NCBI RefSeq assembly: GCF_014779665.1
Contig: NZ_JACXYY010000004.1
Coordinates: forward strand, 310,001-374,000
DNA from: Nocardioides hwasunensis
Lineage (GTDB): Bacteria > Actinomycetota > Actinomycetes > Propionibacteriales > Nocardioidaceae
Length of the DNA: 64,000 bases
Direction of reading: 5' to 3'
In this document: in pieces, positions 42,311-50,817 of the stretch
Numbering within the stretch: the first letter of the stretch is position 1
Layout of the letters: each line of letters opens with the position of its first letter
The notes under the pieces: model-generated
Databases searched by the model: none
Seen by the model: the letters and a program-made list of their open reading frames with translations, nothing else
What the model was told of the DNA's origin: nothing
Program-made: the position numbers and the translations under genes

Positions 42311-42314
<4 letters not shown>
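41418..42314 (+). CDS. ABC-2 type permease (first pair)
   Basis: Predicted 298-residue membrane protein with a cytoplasmic N-terminus containing DLGYRRYDGPREGT (a motif seen in a family of actinobacterial ABC-2 permeases) and about six membrane helices. The ATG overlaps the preceding ATPase by 8 bases and its stop overlaps the second ATPase by 4 bases. A long extracytoplasmic loop occurs near the C-terminal end (NIAQSQGSDSVSVGAGLFSPWS). Exporter role inferred from the ABC-2 layout. Confidence 0.82.
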
Positions 42315-43218
<904 letters not shown>

Positions 43219-43222
<4 letters not shown>

Positions 43223-43920
43223 TGAACGCAACGATCGCGAAGCTCGCCGCACAGGCCCTGCTGGGCCGCCGGCGCTTCATCCTGCTGCTGGCCTTCCCCG
43301 TCCTGCTGATCGGGCTGGTCGCCCTGGTGGCTGCGCTCACCGACGGCGACGCCGCCTTCCAGATCCTTCCCGGACTGGGCTACCCGCTCGTGCTGCCGCT
43401 CGTCGCGATCCTCGCGGCGTCGTCCGTGCTCGGCCCCGAGGTCGACGACGGCTCGATCGTCTACCTGCTGTCCAAGCCGGTCAGCCGCCACGGCATCGCC
43501 ACCAGCAAGTGGGTCGTGGCGCTCGGGGCGACCCTGGTGGCCGGGGCGCTGCCGATCCTCGTGGCGGCCCTCGTCACCGGCGACACCACCCGGGCGTTCG
43601 CGCTCTTCGTGGGTGCTGCCGTCGCGGGGACGACGTACTCCGCGCTCTTCCTCGCCGTCTCCGCCGTCACCCGGCACGCGGTCATCGCGTCGCTGATGTT
43701 CGTGCTGATCTGGGAGGGACTGCTCGGCAACCTCTTCTCCGGCGTCGCCTGGCTCAGCGTCGGGCAGTGGGGCCTGCGGATCGGCCACGAGATCTCCTCC
43801 GAGCTCCCCGACCCTGCCAACCTGCCCTGGGCGATCGCCGCCAGCGTCGTCGTCACGGTGGCAGGCGTGTTCTTCGCGGGTGACCGGCTGCGGTCGTTCA
43901 CGCTGCGCGGCGAGGACTGA
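43219..43920 (+). CDS. ABC-2 type permease (second pair)
   Basis: Predicted 233-residue membrane protein with about six helices (RRRFILLLAFPVLLIGLVALVA onwards). DGSIVYLLSKPVSR is the cytoplasmic coupling-region sequence typical of ABC-2 permeases. It closes the four-gene operon with a 4-base overlap. The next gene begins 18 bases later but has its own TAGGGT box. Confidence 0.82.
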
Positions 43921-43926
43921 TCGCCC

Positions 43927-43932
43927 TAGGGT
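43927..43932 (+). promoter_or_regulatory. -10 box TAGGGT for the glycosyl hydrolase gene
   Basis: TAGGGT ends 6 bases before the GTG at 43939, fitting a leaderless transcript. It begins just 6 bases past the permease stop. Confidence 0.55.
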
Positions 43933-43938
43933 GAGCGG

Positions 43939-44769
43939 GTGAAGCGGCTCGGAGCACTGCTCGTCATCCCCCTCCTGGCAGCGCTGCTGGTCACTCCGGC
44001 GCACGCCGCTCCGGCACCCGAGCGCGTCCAGGCGCGCGACGTGCGGGGCGTCGGCGTGTGGGAGATGCGCGGTGTGACGAAGGCGCTGCGGAAGTCGCGG
44101 GCCGGCTGGTACCACGCGTGGACGGCCGAGCCGCCGGCGTACGTCGGACGCACCCGCGCGGCCTTCGTGCCGATGGTGTGGGGGGCCGGTTCGGTCACCG
44201 ACGACGTGCTCGCGGCGGCGGCGCAGCACGGTCCGTGGCTGCTCGGCTTCAACGAGCCCGACCTCGCCGAGCAGGCCGACATGAGCGTCGACGAGGCGCT
44301 CGCCCTGTGGCCGCGCCTGGAGTCGACCGGCCTGCGCCTGGTCAGCCCCGCGGTGGCCTTCGGCGGCGCCGACGCCGGCGGCTGGCTCGACCGGTTCATG
44401 ACCGGCGCCGAGCAGCGCGACCTGCAGGTCGACGCGGTCGCGCTCCACTGGTACGGCGGCGACTGGCGCCCGAGGCGGGCCGTCGCGCAGCTGACCGACT
44501 ACCTCGATGCCGTGCACGAGCGCTACGCGAAGCCGGTGTGGCTGACCGAGGTGGCGCTGATGCGCTTCGACGGCGGGGCGCGGGTGCCGTCGGCGAGGGT
44601 GCAGGCTCGCTTCGTCAAGCTCGCCGGGCGCGCGCTCGCGAGGCGGCCGTGGGTCAGCCGGTGGGCGTGGTTCGGGCTCCCCGCACCCGCGAAGGGGCCC
44701 AGCAGCGGCCTCTACCGCCCGGGCGCGCGACCGACCGCGGTCGGCAAGGCGTACGCAGCTCTCCCCTGA
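43939..44769 (+). CDS. Secreted glycosyl hydrolase (GH128-like)
   Basis: Predicted 276-residue secreted enzyme. Signal peptide about residues 1-23 (LLVIPLLAALLVTPAHAA). The mature part is a TIM-barrel: FVPMVWGAGS, LLGFNEPDLAEQA (acid/base Glu in the N-E-P motif), DAVALHWYGGD and VWLTEVALM with the presumed nucleophile Glu. This arrangement matches the Asl1/GH128 group, known for beta-1,3-glucanases. It may remodel wall or exopolysaccharide glucan; the substrate is inferred only from family. Confidence 0.83.
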   Translation: MKRLGALLVIPLLAALLVTPAHAAPAPERVQARDVRGVGVWEMRGVTKALRKSRAGWYHAWTAEPPAYVGRTRAAFVPMVWGAGSVTDDVLAAAAQHGPWLLGFNEPDLAEQADMSVDEALALWPRLESTGLRLVSPAVAFGGADAGGWLDRFMTGAEQRDLQVDAVALHWYGGDWRPRRAVAQLTDYLDAVHERYAKPVWLTEVALMRFDGGARVPSARVQARFVKLAGRALARRPWVSRWAWFGLPAPAKGPSSGLYRPGARPTAVGKAYAALP

Positions 44770-44794
44770 CGCCCGTCGTCGTCTCCCCGAGGGC

Positions 44795-45190
44795 TCAGGA
44801 CGTGGTCGTGCGCCCGGGTCCGCGTGCGAGCCTCGTCACGGCCCACAGCAGGTACAGAGCCGGGACGCCGAGCAGGACGCCCCAGAGCCAGCTCTCCTCG
44901 ATCGCGCCGATCACAGCGGCGACGGCAGCCCACGCGGCGAGGAGCAGCAGCACCGTCGCACCGGCGGCCCGAGCGGCCGGCGACCGGTCCTCCAGCGGAC
45001 GGGCCGCCACGACGGCGCTGAAGGCGGCGACCACGCCGAAGACGATGAACGCCGACGCCCAGACCCGGCCGAAGGCACTCTCCGCCTCGAGCACCAGGCC
45101 GACGCCGAGCGCGCAGGCCAGTACACCCGTGACGACGCCGAAGCCGGCGGACACCTTCCCGATCCTGCGGCGCGCGGTCAGTCGAACCAC
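44795..45190 (-). CDS. Small membrane protein of unknown function
   Basis: Predicted 131-residue protein with four hydrophobic segments (GFGVVTGVLACALGVGLVL, FIVFGVVAAFSAVVAA, ATVLLLLAAWAAVAAVIGAI, LLGVPALYLLWAVT) and basic ends. Not assigned to a family. The GTG at 45190 overlaps the preceding type VII-like gene by 13 bases; a later GTG at about 45154 is possible. It is probably co-transcribed as the last gene of that cassette. Confidence 0.55.
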   Translation of the reverse strand: MVRLTARRRIGKVSAGFGVVTGVLACALGVGLVLEAESAFGRVWASAFIVFGVVAAFSAVVAARPLEDRSPAARAAGATVLLLLAAWAAVAAVIGAIEESWLWGVLLGVPALYLLWAVTRLARGPGRTTTS

Positions 45191-46446
45191 CCGCCGATCG
45201 TGCTGCCGATGCTCGAGACTCCGTCGGCGATCGCCTCCCCCGTGTCGGCGAGGGCGTCGACCCCTTCGTCCCACGCCTTGCCGACGTCCGGGCCGTTCTC
45301 GAAGAGCGAGTCGATCGCGCCGTCGGCGAAGATCGCCACGCCCGCGCCGATGACCGTGCCCACCACGGCGCCGACCGCGGTGCCGACGCCTGGGACGACC
45401 GACCCGGCCGTCGCTCCGATCAGGGCGGCGGTGCCGACGCTGGCACCGAAGCCGGCCGCCGCGCCGAGCCCGGTCGACACCCCCTGGCTGACAGCGATCT
45501 GGGTGTTCGTCTCGCCCTCCTGCCAGTCGTTGTAGACACCGAGGCCGAAGCCGAGCGGTCCGAGCACCTTGCCGGCGCGGCCGAGGTAGCGCAGCGCGCG
45601 CGACTCGGCGAGCTCGTCGGCCCGACGCAGCAGGTCCTCGGCCTCGTCGAGACGGCCCTGGATCGCGAGGCGGTCCGCCTCGAGCCGGGCCTCGTCGAGG
45701 GTCTGGAAGAAGAACCACTTGCGCTTCATGTAGCGGTCAGGGTTGGCCTGCAGGTCGTCGATCGCCCGAGTCGCCTCGTCGACCAGGTCCTGTGCCGACT
45801 GTGCCAGCCTCGACTGGCGCACCGCGATGCTCGCACCGATGGCGCCCGCGGCGGTGTCCCCCACGATGTCGCCCAACGTGAGGATCCACGCGGCGTGGGT
45901 GCCCGGCTGGTACTTGCCCTGCAGGTCACGGCACGCAGTCGCGTAGTAGCGGTCGATCCGTGCGGCTTCGGTCTCGGCGGCGTTGTAGGCGTCGAGGAGC
46001 TCCTGGTGGGCGTTGTACGCCGTGACCCGGTCCTCGTAGCGGGCCACCTCCTCGGGCGTGCCCTCGAACGTCGCGGGCGGGCGCGCCGGACCGTCGCCGG
46101 GATGCTGGACGACGAAGCCGACGACGCTCAGCCCCTCGTTGCGCGCAGTCGTGCGGACGTCGCCCATCTGCTCCTGCGACCGCCTGAGCTTGCCGGCGAA
46201 GTCGTCGAGGTCGCCGGCCATGGTCGTGGTGGCGGAGGCCAGGCCGTCGATCTTGTCGCGAGCCTGCTTGACCATGTCGACGAACTCGCCCCCCGCGGTC
46301 GAGTCCCACGACATCTCCGCGTTCCGACGCGAGTCGTTCGCGGCGTCCGCGGCGTCGGTGACCTTCGGCTCCAGGCTGCTGCGCAGCCACGAGGCGGCGC
46401 CCTCGATCCCGCTGGGCGAGCCCTGGATCTCCGTCTCGATGCTCAC
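45178..46446 (-). CDS. WXG100-like helical protein with glycine-zipper tail
   Basis: Predicted 422-residue protein without signal peptide. The N-terminal 100 residues are helical with MSWDSTAGGEFVDMVKQARDKID, resembling the WXG100-like head of large type VII secretion substrates. The middle (about 130-300) is a long alpha-helical/coiled-coil region rich in Ala, Glu and Arg. The C-terminus is a glycine-zipper (GLGAAAGFGASVGTAALIGATAGSV, VVGTVIGAGVAIF) that could insert in membranes, then an acidic tail. The GTG start overlaps the preceding EspC-like gene by 4 bases. It may be a secreted effector or pore-like protein; no nuclease or enzymatic toxin motif is visible. Confidence 0.6.
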   Translation of the reverse strand: MSIETEIQGSPSGIEGAASWLRSSLEPKVTDAADAANDSRRNAEMSWDSTAGGEFVDMVKQARDKIDGLASATTTMAGDLDDFAGKLRRSQEQMGDVRTTARNEGLSVVGFVVQHPGDGPARPPATFEGTPEEVARYEDRVTAYNAHQELLDAYNAAETEAARIDRYYATACRDLQGKYQPGTHAAWILTLGDIVGDTAAGAIGASIAVRQSRLAQSAQDLVDEATRAIDDLQANPDRYMKRKWFFFQTLDEARLEADRLAIQGRLDEAEDLLRRADELAESRALRYLGRAGKVLGPLGFGLGVYNDWQEGETNTQIAVSQGVSTGLGAAAGFGASVGTAALIGATAGSVVPGVGTAVGAVVGTVIGAGVAIFADGAIDSLFENGPDVGKAWDEGVDALADTGEAIADGVSSIGSTIGGWFD

Positions 46447-46736
46447 GGCTGCATCGCCAGGCGGATCTGGCTCATGTCGGCCGAGGAGTCGGCGTCCGCG
46501 CGCTGGTAGTAGCTGCGCGCGAGACGCACGGACTCCGCCGAGCCGGCCAGCGCGGTGGAGACGTTTCCGGCACTGGTCACCACCTGGCTCAGCATGCTGG
46601 CGATGACGGCGGTCATCGGACCGCCGTCGACGCCCCGCGGGACGCTGCCGGCCAGTGCGTCGAGCCCGCTCGCCGCGGTCTCGAGGTCGCCCGCGATGGT
46701 GTCGAGCACACCGAGGTCGACGTCGATCCCGCTCAT
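46443..46736 (-). CDS. EspC/WXG100-like small helical protein
   Basis: Predicted 97-residue Ala/Ser-rich helical-hairpin protein (VLDTIAGDLETAASGLDALAG). It lacks a clear W-x-G but has the size, pattern and C-terminal YYQRAD segment of EspC-like partners of type VII secretion. It is translationally coupled at both ends (4-base overlaps) to a WXG100-like protein and to the small upstream protein, so the three likely act together. No ESX secretion ATPase is in the window. Confidence 0.55.
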   Translation of the reverse strand: MSGIDVDLGVLDTIAGDLETAASGLDALAGSVPRGVDGGPMTAVIASMLSQVVTSAGNVSTALAGSAESVRLARSYYQRADADSSADMSQIRLAMQP

Positions 46737-47062
46737 GCCGTCCTCTCGCCGTCGTCGTCACGCAGGCCCGGGTCGACGTCGAGGAAGAGCAGGTCGTAGG
46801 GGGTCTGGTCGTGGATGCGCTGCAGGGCGGCCACGTCGACCAGCAGCCACGAGGCGTCCGGGAGGTACCAGGTGTGCAGGCGGTCGATGGCCGAGTAGGT
46901 GTAGAGCGCCGTGCGACCGTCCTCGACGCGATGCATCAGCACGCGTCGGGCTGCCGTGTCCGGCTCGTCGGTCGTGGGCACGTAGACGACCGGCGGCAGC
47001 TGCGGCCGCGCCGGCGCGGCGGCTGCCGAGGCGTCGTCGGCGCTCGTCGGATCGTCGGTCAC
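46733..47062 (-). CDS. Small protein, possibly SAV_915/SseB-like
   Basis: Predicted 109-residue cytoplasmic protein: Ala/Pro-rich start, then VVYVPTTDEPDTAARRVLMHRVEDGRTALYTYSAIDRLHTWY and WLLVDVAALQRIHDQTPYDLLFLDVDP. This pattern recalls the actinobacterial SAV_915/SseB N-terminal group, whose role is not known. The GTG has GGAGG upstream. It is the first gene of the type VII-like cassette. Confidence 0.5.
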   Translation of the reverse strand: MTDDPTSADDASAAAAPARPQLPPVVYVPTTDEPDTAARRVLMHRVEDGRTALYTYSAIDRLHTWYLPDASWLLVDVAALQRIHDQTPYDLLFLDVDPGLRDDDGERTA

Positions 47063-47090
47063 AGGCGGTCCCTCCGTTGTGGTCGCGGGG

Positions 47091-47870
47091 TCACCCTGTG
47101 GTGCCCCGTCGGCGCTCGGTCAAACCTCTGCGGGCGCTCGACGTGACCGGGGCCACGAGCTCCTCGGTGAGCCAGGTGGCCAGGTCCGCCGCCCGGTGTC
47201 CGGTCTCCGAGCAGTCGAGGACGAGGGTGTCGCGGGGTCCGCCGGCCCGCCGCCAGGGGCGGGGAGCACACAGCCAGTCGGCATCGCGCTCCAGCTCGAC
47301 GACCACGCGACGACCGCGCGGGCGCACCCGGCGTACGTCGCTCCGCGGCGAGCGGGCGCGACCCGCCGGCGAGTCCACGACGACATGGGTCTCCGTCAGC
47401 CACATCGCCGGCCGCCGGCGACGCCCCGCCGCCGTCAGGCCGACCCGCACGCCGAACCAGAGACCGATCGCGCCGGGCACCAGCGACACCACGGCCCACT
47501 CGGAGCCCGCCGCGATGCCGGCGACGGTCAGGGCCAGCCCCAGGACGGCCAGGCCGGCGTCGAGCGCCAGCGCATGGATCCACGGGGCCGCCCAGCTGGA
47601 CACCCCGAGTGCCGGACTGCCGTCCACGGTGCCCTGCCGGAGCGTCGGCATGCGCCCCGTGACGGCCACGGCGACGGCCAGCACCACCGTGATGACCACG
47701 GCGAAACCGGTGTAGAGCACCGGCAGGAACAGCCCCACGGGCCGTGCCCCGGACAGCTCCGGGATCGCGACCGCGAGCAGCAGCACCCCGCCGGCTGCGA
47801 GCACGAGGTTCACCATTACCTCGGCGAGCCTCCCGCGCAGCGGGACGCTGGCGGCAGGTGGGGGCGTCAC
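47091..47870 (-). CDS. Membrane protein of unknown function
   Basis: Predicted 259-residue protein with four hydrophobic segments in the first 150 residues, then a basic cytoplasmic domain (MWLTETHVVVDSPAGRARSPRSDVRRVRPRGRRVVVELERDADW) that looks like a small beta-rich, PH-like module. The GTG is preceded by TAGACT at 6 bases, fitting a leaderless start. Not assigned to a family. It may be co-expressed with the type VII-like cassette that follows after 28 bases. Confidence 0.6.
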   Translation of the reverse strand: MTPPPAASVPLRGRLAEVMVNLVLAAGGVLLLAVAIPELSGARPVGLFLPVLYTGFAVVITVVLAVAVAVTGRMPTLRQGTVDGSPALGVSSWAAPWIHALALDAGLAVLGLALTVAGIAAGSEWAVVSLVPGAIGLWFGVRVGLTAAGRRRRPAMWLTETHVVVDSPAGRARSPRSDVRRVRPRGRRVVVELERDADWLCAPRPWRRAGGPRDTLVLDCSETGHRAADLATWLTEELVAPVTSSARRGLTERRRGTTG

Positions 47871-47876
47871 CTCGCC

Positions 47877-47882
47877 AGTCTA
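47877..47882 (-). promoter_or_regulatory. -10 box TAGACT for the 47091-47870 membrane protein
   Basis: TAGACT on the minus strand ends 6 bases before the GTG at 47870. Confidence 0.5.
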
Positions 47883-47897
47883 GGAACCCCACAGCAC

Positions 47898-47903
47898 TAA
47901 ACT
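47898..47903 (+). promoter_or_regulatory. -10 box TAAACT for the DNA ligase gene
   Basis: TAAACT ends 6 bases before the GTG at 47910; it is divergent from the TAGACT box 15 bases away. Confidence 0.5.
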
Positions 47904-47909
47904 CGGATC

Positions 47910-49031
47910 GTGGACCTCCCCGTGATGCCGCCCGTGCAGCCGATGCTCGCCAAGAGCGTCAGCGGCGTGCCGGACCCGGCCAAGCACGGCGGGCTGTCGT
48001 TCGAGCCCAAGTGGGACGGGTTTCGCTGCCTGGTCTTCAAGGACGGCGACGAGGTCGAGCTCGCCAGCCGCAACACCAAGCCGCTGACCCGCTACTTCCC
48101 CGAGGTCGTCGAGGCCTGTCGCACCCAGCTGCCCGATCGGATCGTGCTCGACGGCGAGATCTTCGTCGGCCTGCAGGGGCCGGACGGGTGGCGCCTGGAG
48201 TTCGAGACCCTTCAGGAGCGGATCCACCCCGCCGCCAGCCGCGTCGACAAGTTGGCCGTCGAGACGCCCGCCGGCTTCGTCGCCTTCGACCTGCTCGCCC
48301 TGGGCGACGAGTCGTTCATGGACCGGCCCCTCGCCGAGCGGCGTACGGCCCTCGTCGAGGCACTCGGCCACCTCGACGGCAGCGGACCCTGCTTCCTCAC
48401 CCGCACCACCGAGGACCCGGTCGAGGCCGAGCGGTGGTTCGAGGAGTTCGAGGGTGCCGGCCTCGACGGCGTCGTCGCCAAGCCCCTCGGATCGGTCTAC
48501 GAGCCCCACAAGCGCACGATGCTCAAGATCAAGCACGAGCGCACCGCCGACGTGGTGCTCGCCGGCTATCGCGAGCACAAGACCTCGACGCCGGAGGAGC
48601 CGTTGATCGGCTCGCTCCTCCTCGGGCTGTACGACGACGACGGCGAGCTGCAGCACATCGGTGTCTCGGCCAGCTTCACCGCCGCCCGGCGCGCCGAGCT
48701 GTGGCACGAGCTGCAGCCGCTCGTCTGCAGCATCGCCGACCACCCGTGGGGCCGCTGGAACGAGTTCCTCACCGCCAACCCCGACCGCGTCCCCGGCACC
48801 CAGAGCCGCTGGAGTGCCGGCAAGGACCTCGGCTTCACCGCGCTGCGCCCCGAGCGGGTGCTGGAGGTGAAGTACGACCACATGGAGGGCCGCCGCTTCC
48901 GCCACACCGCGCACTTCAAGCGGTGGCGCACCGACCGCGACCCCGAGAGCTGCGGCTACGCCCAGCTCGACGAGCCCGCGGGCTACGACCTGACCAGGAT
49001 CCTCAGCACCGACACCGGAGGCGAGTCATGA
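47910..49031 (+). CDS. ligC: ATP-dependent DNA ligase (LigC-type)
   Basis: Predicted 373-residue ligase that seals nicks using ATP. Motif I is EPKWDGFR with the adenylated Lys34; motif III FVAFDLLAL, motif IV DGVVAKPLG, motif V MLKIKHERTADVV and an OB-fold C-terminal domain complete the core. This compact ligase is separate from a polymerase domain, like LigC of mycobacteria, used in repair and end joining. A LigD-type polymerase/primase is encoded 4.6 kb downstream, on the other strand; no Ku gene is in the window. The GTG is 6 bases after TAAACT. Confidence 0.92.
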   Translation: MDLPVMPPVQPMLAKSVSGVPDPAKHGGLSFEPKWDGFRCLVFKDGDEVELASRNTKPLTRYFPEVVEACRTQLPDRIVLDGEIFVGLQGPDGWRLEFETLQERIHPAASRVDKLAVETPAGFVAFDLLALGDESFMDRPLAERRTALVEALGHLDGSGPCFLTRTTEDPVEAERWFEEFEGAGLDGVVAKPLGSVYEPHKRTMLKIKHERTADVVLAGYREHKTSTPEEPLIGSLLLGLYDDDGELQHIGVSASFTAARRAELWHELQPLVCSIADHPWGRWNEFLTANPDRVPGTQSRWSAGKDLGFTALRPERVLEVKYDHMEGRRFRHTAHFKRWRTDRDPESCGYAQLDEPAGYDLTRILSTDTGGES

Positions 49032-49600
49032 CCGAGACCAGCGAGAGCATCCACGACGGCGTGGGCACCTATGACGTGGTCCTGCTCGTCGAGCAGGCCC
49101 TCACCGCCGCCGACGCGCAGCAGGTGCGCTCGCTGCACACCGAGATCGAGGACCAGGTCGTCTACCACGTGCTGCTGCCGCTCGAGGACGCCGCGGCGCG
49201 GATCGAGGCGTCGATGGGCACCATCGGCACCGGCGACCTGATGGCTGCGCCGGCGCTCGCGATGAACGACGTCGACATCGAGGCGGTCCGCCGCGAGTGC
49301 GAGGAGACCTCGTCGGCCGACCTCGAGACGACGCTGCGGGCGATCGACACCGCCGGCGGGCGGGCGACCGGGCAGGTCACCTCCGAGCCCCCGGTCGACG
49401 CACTCGCCGCGCTGGTCGCCCGGGTCGACGCCCGCGAGGCGATCATCCTCACGCGACCCCACGTCGTCGCGGAGTTCTTCCACGTCGACTGGTCCTCGCG
49501 CGCGCGCCGCAAGCTCGGCGTGCCCGTGCTCCACCTGATCGAGCACGAGAACTTCGACGAGCAGGCCTCCGGCTCCGGCGAGGGCGTCAGCGGCCTCTGA
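49028..49600 (+). CDS. Hypothetical protein coupled to the DNA ligase
   Basis: Predicted 190-residue soluble acidic protein with an alternating alpha/beta pattern (VVLLVEQALT, VVYHVLLPL, EAIILTRPHVVAEFFHVDW, VPVLHLIEHEN). It loosely resembles a universal-stress fold, but I cannot name a family. The ATG overlaps the ligase stop by 4 bases (ATGA), so it is translated with it. Its C-terminal tail is Gly/Ser/Glu-rich. Confidence 0.6.
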   Translation: MTETSESIHDGVGTYDVVLLVEQALTAADAQQVRSLHTEIEDQVVYHVLLPLEDAAARIEASMGTIGTGDLMAAPALAMNDVDIEAVRRECEETSSADLETTLRAIDTAGGRATGQVTSEPPVDALAALVARVDAREAIILTRPHVVAEFFHVDWSSRARRKLGVPVLHLIEHENFDEQASGSGEGVSGL

Positions 49601-49655
49601 GCCGAGACGGGTCGGCCCGGCTCGAGGGTTGTCAGGCTCTCGCTGACGAGCGGGG

Positions 49656-50744
49656 TCAGCGGCGGGCGATGCGGCGTACGACGGCGCGGCGCAGGATCGA
49701 GGCCGCCTCGCGCCCACCGACGGCGGGGGCCTGGCGACGACGGGCCTGCTCGAGGTCGCGTCGCAGCTGCTGGACCGTCGCCCGCTGGGCGTCGCGGGCC
49801 TCTCGTCCGGCGAGGGTGGCCTCGGCCTTGGTGTGGTCGAAGGTGAGCGCCACCGCGTCGGCGTAGCGCTCGACGTAGTCGGCGTGGATCTCGTCGAGCC
49901 GGGCGAGGGTGGCCTCGTCGTGCGGGGTCGCGGTCAGGGTGCCGAGCAGCTGCCAGACCTGCTCGGCCATCGCCTTGAGCCACTCGGGGGTGCGGACGTC
50001 GTCCCAGGTGAGCTGCGACTTGCGCATCGAGGGCTCGATGAAGTCGTCGACCGGGTGGTGCTCCGCAGAGGACAGGTCCGTGTCGAGCTCGAGCGCGAGC
50101 TGGTCCTGCACCGGCGCCAGGGCGGCACGCCAGTCGGCCAGCAGGTCGCCGTACTTCACGAACGCGCGCCGACCGCCACGGCCGGCCCGCTCGGTGAGCA
50201 GCGCGGCGTGCACCCAGCCCGCGACGTTGGAGGTCTCCTTGGTCAGGCGGAGGTCGTCGGACTGGCTGGAGAGGTAGGCGATGTCGCGCGAGCCGACCAC
50301 CTCGGCGGGGTGCCGCAGCGCGGTGAGCCAGCGCAGGTCGGCGCCGAGCTCGGCGGAGACCTCCTCCCACACCTGGGCGAACCAGAAGGCGTGCGGGTCC
50401 TTGACCACGACCTGGGTCGCGCCGGCAAGCTCGTCGGTCGTGAGCTGGCCGGCGAGCCACTCGCGGAGCTCGGACGCCGGCAGCCCTCGGGCGACGTAGT
50501 CGGAGACGAGCTGGACCGCGCCGGGCCGGCTGTCGATGTTGAAGAGCGCGAGCTCCTTGAGGTGGCGCTTGTGGAAGTCGATGACCCACTGCGGCTCGTA
50601 GAACCCGCGCGGGTTGGTCTCCGACGCCTCGACCTCGGGCTGCGGGACGTGCAGGCCGAGCCGCTTCAGCGTGCCGGCCAGCGAGCTGGTGCCACTGCGG
50701 CCGGAACCGGAGACCAGGACCAGCGGGGTGGGGGACGTCGGCAT
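49656..50744 (-). CDS. Sulfotransferase-family protein
   Basis: Predicted 362-residue protein with the PAPS-binding loop SGSGRSGTSSLAGTL at residues about 10-24 and the 3'-phosphate region around LRHPAEVVGSRDIAYL. It would move sulfate from PAPS to a sugar or another hydroxyl/amine acceptor, though some members of this family have other roles. A coiled, Arg/Gln-rich C-terminal region (TVQQLRRDLEQARRRQ) follows. The ATG at 50744 is chosen because TAGGGT lies 7 bases upstream; the GTG at 50753 would overlap that box. It is divergent from the GT4-Stealth gene, suggesting joint modification of a surface glycan. Confidence 0.8.
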   Translation of the reverse strand: MPTSPTPLVLVSGSGRSGTSSLAGTLKRLGLHVPQPEVEASETNPRGFYEPQWVIDFHKRHLKELALFNIDSRPGAVQLVSDYVARGLPASELREWLAGQLTTDELAGATQVVVKDPHAFWFAQVWEEVSAELGADLRWLTALRHPAEVVGSRDIAYLSSQSDDLRLTKETSNVAGWVHAALLTERAGRGGRRAFVKYGDLLADWRAALAPVQDQLALELDTDLSSAEHHPVDDFIEPSMRKSQLTWDDVRTPEWLKAMAEQVWQLLGTLTATPHDEATLARLDEIHADYVERYADAVALTFDHTKAEATLAGREARDAQRATVQQLRRDLEQARRRQAPAVGGREAASILRRAVVRRIARR

Positions 50745-50751
50745 GCCGCTC

Positions 50752-50757
50752 ACCCTA
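50752..50757 (-). promoter_or_regulatory. -10 box TAGGGT for the sulfotransferase gene
   Basis: TAGGGT on the minus strand ends 7 bases before the ATG at 50744. A TAGGAT box at 50778-50783 on the plus strand could serve the divergent GT4-Stealth gene. Confidence 0.55.
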
Positions 50758-50817
50758 TCGGCCAGACTCGCTCCCCCTAGGATCGTGGCGGTCCGATCAG
50801 AGACCGCTCCGCGACAC

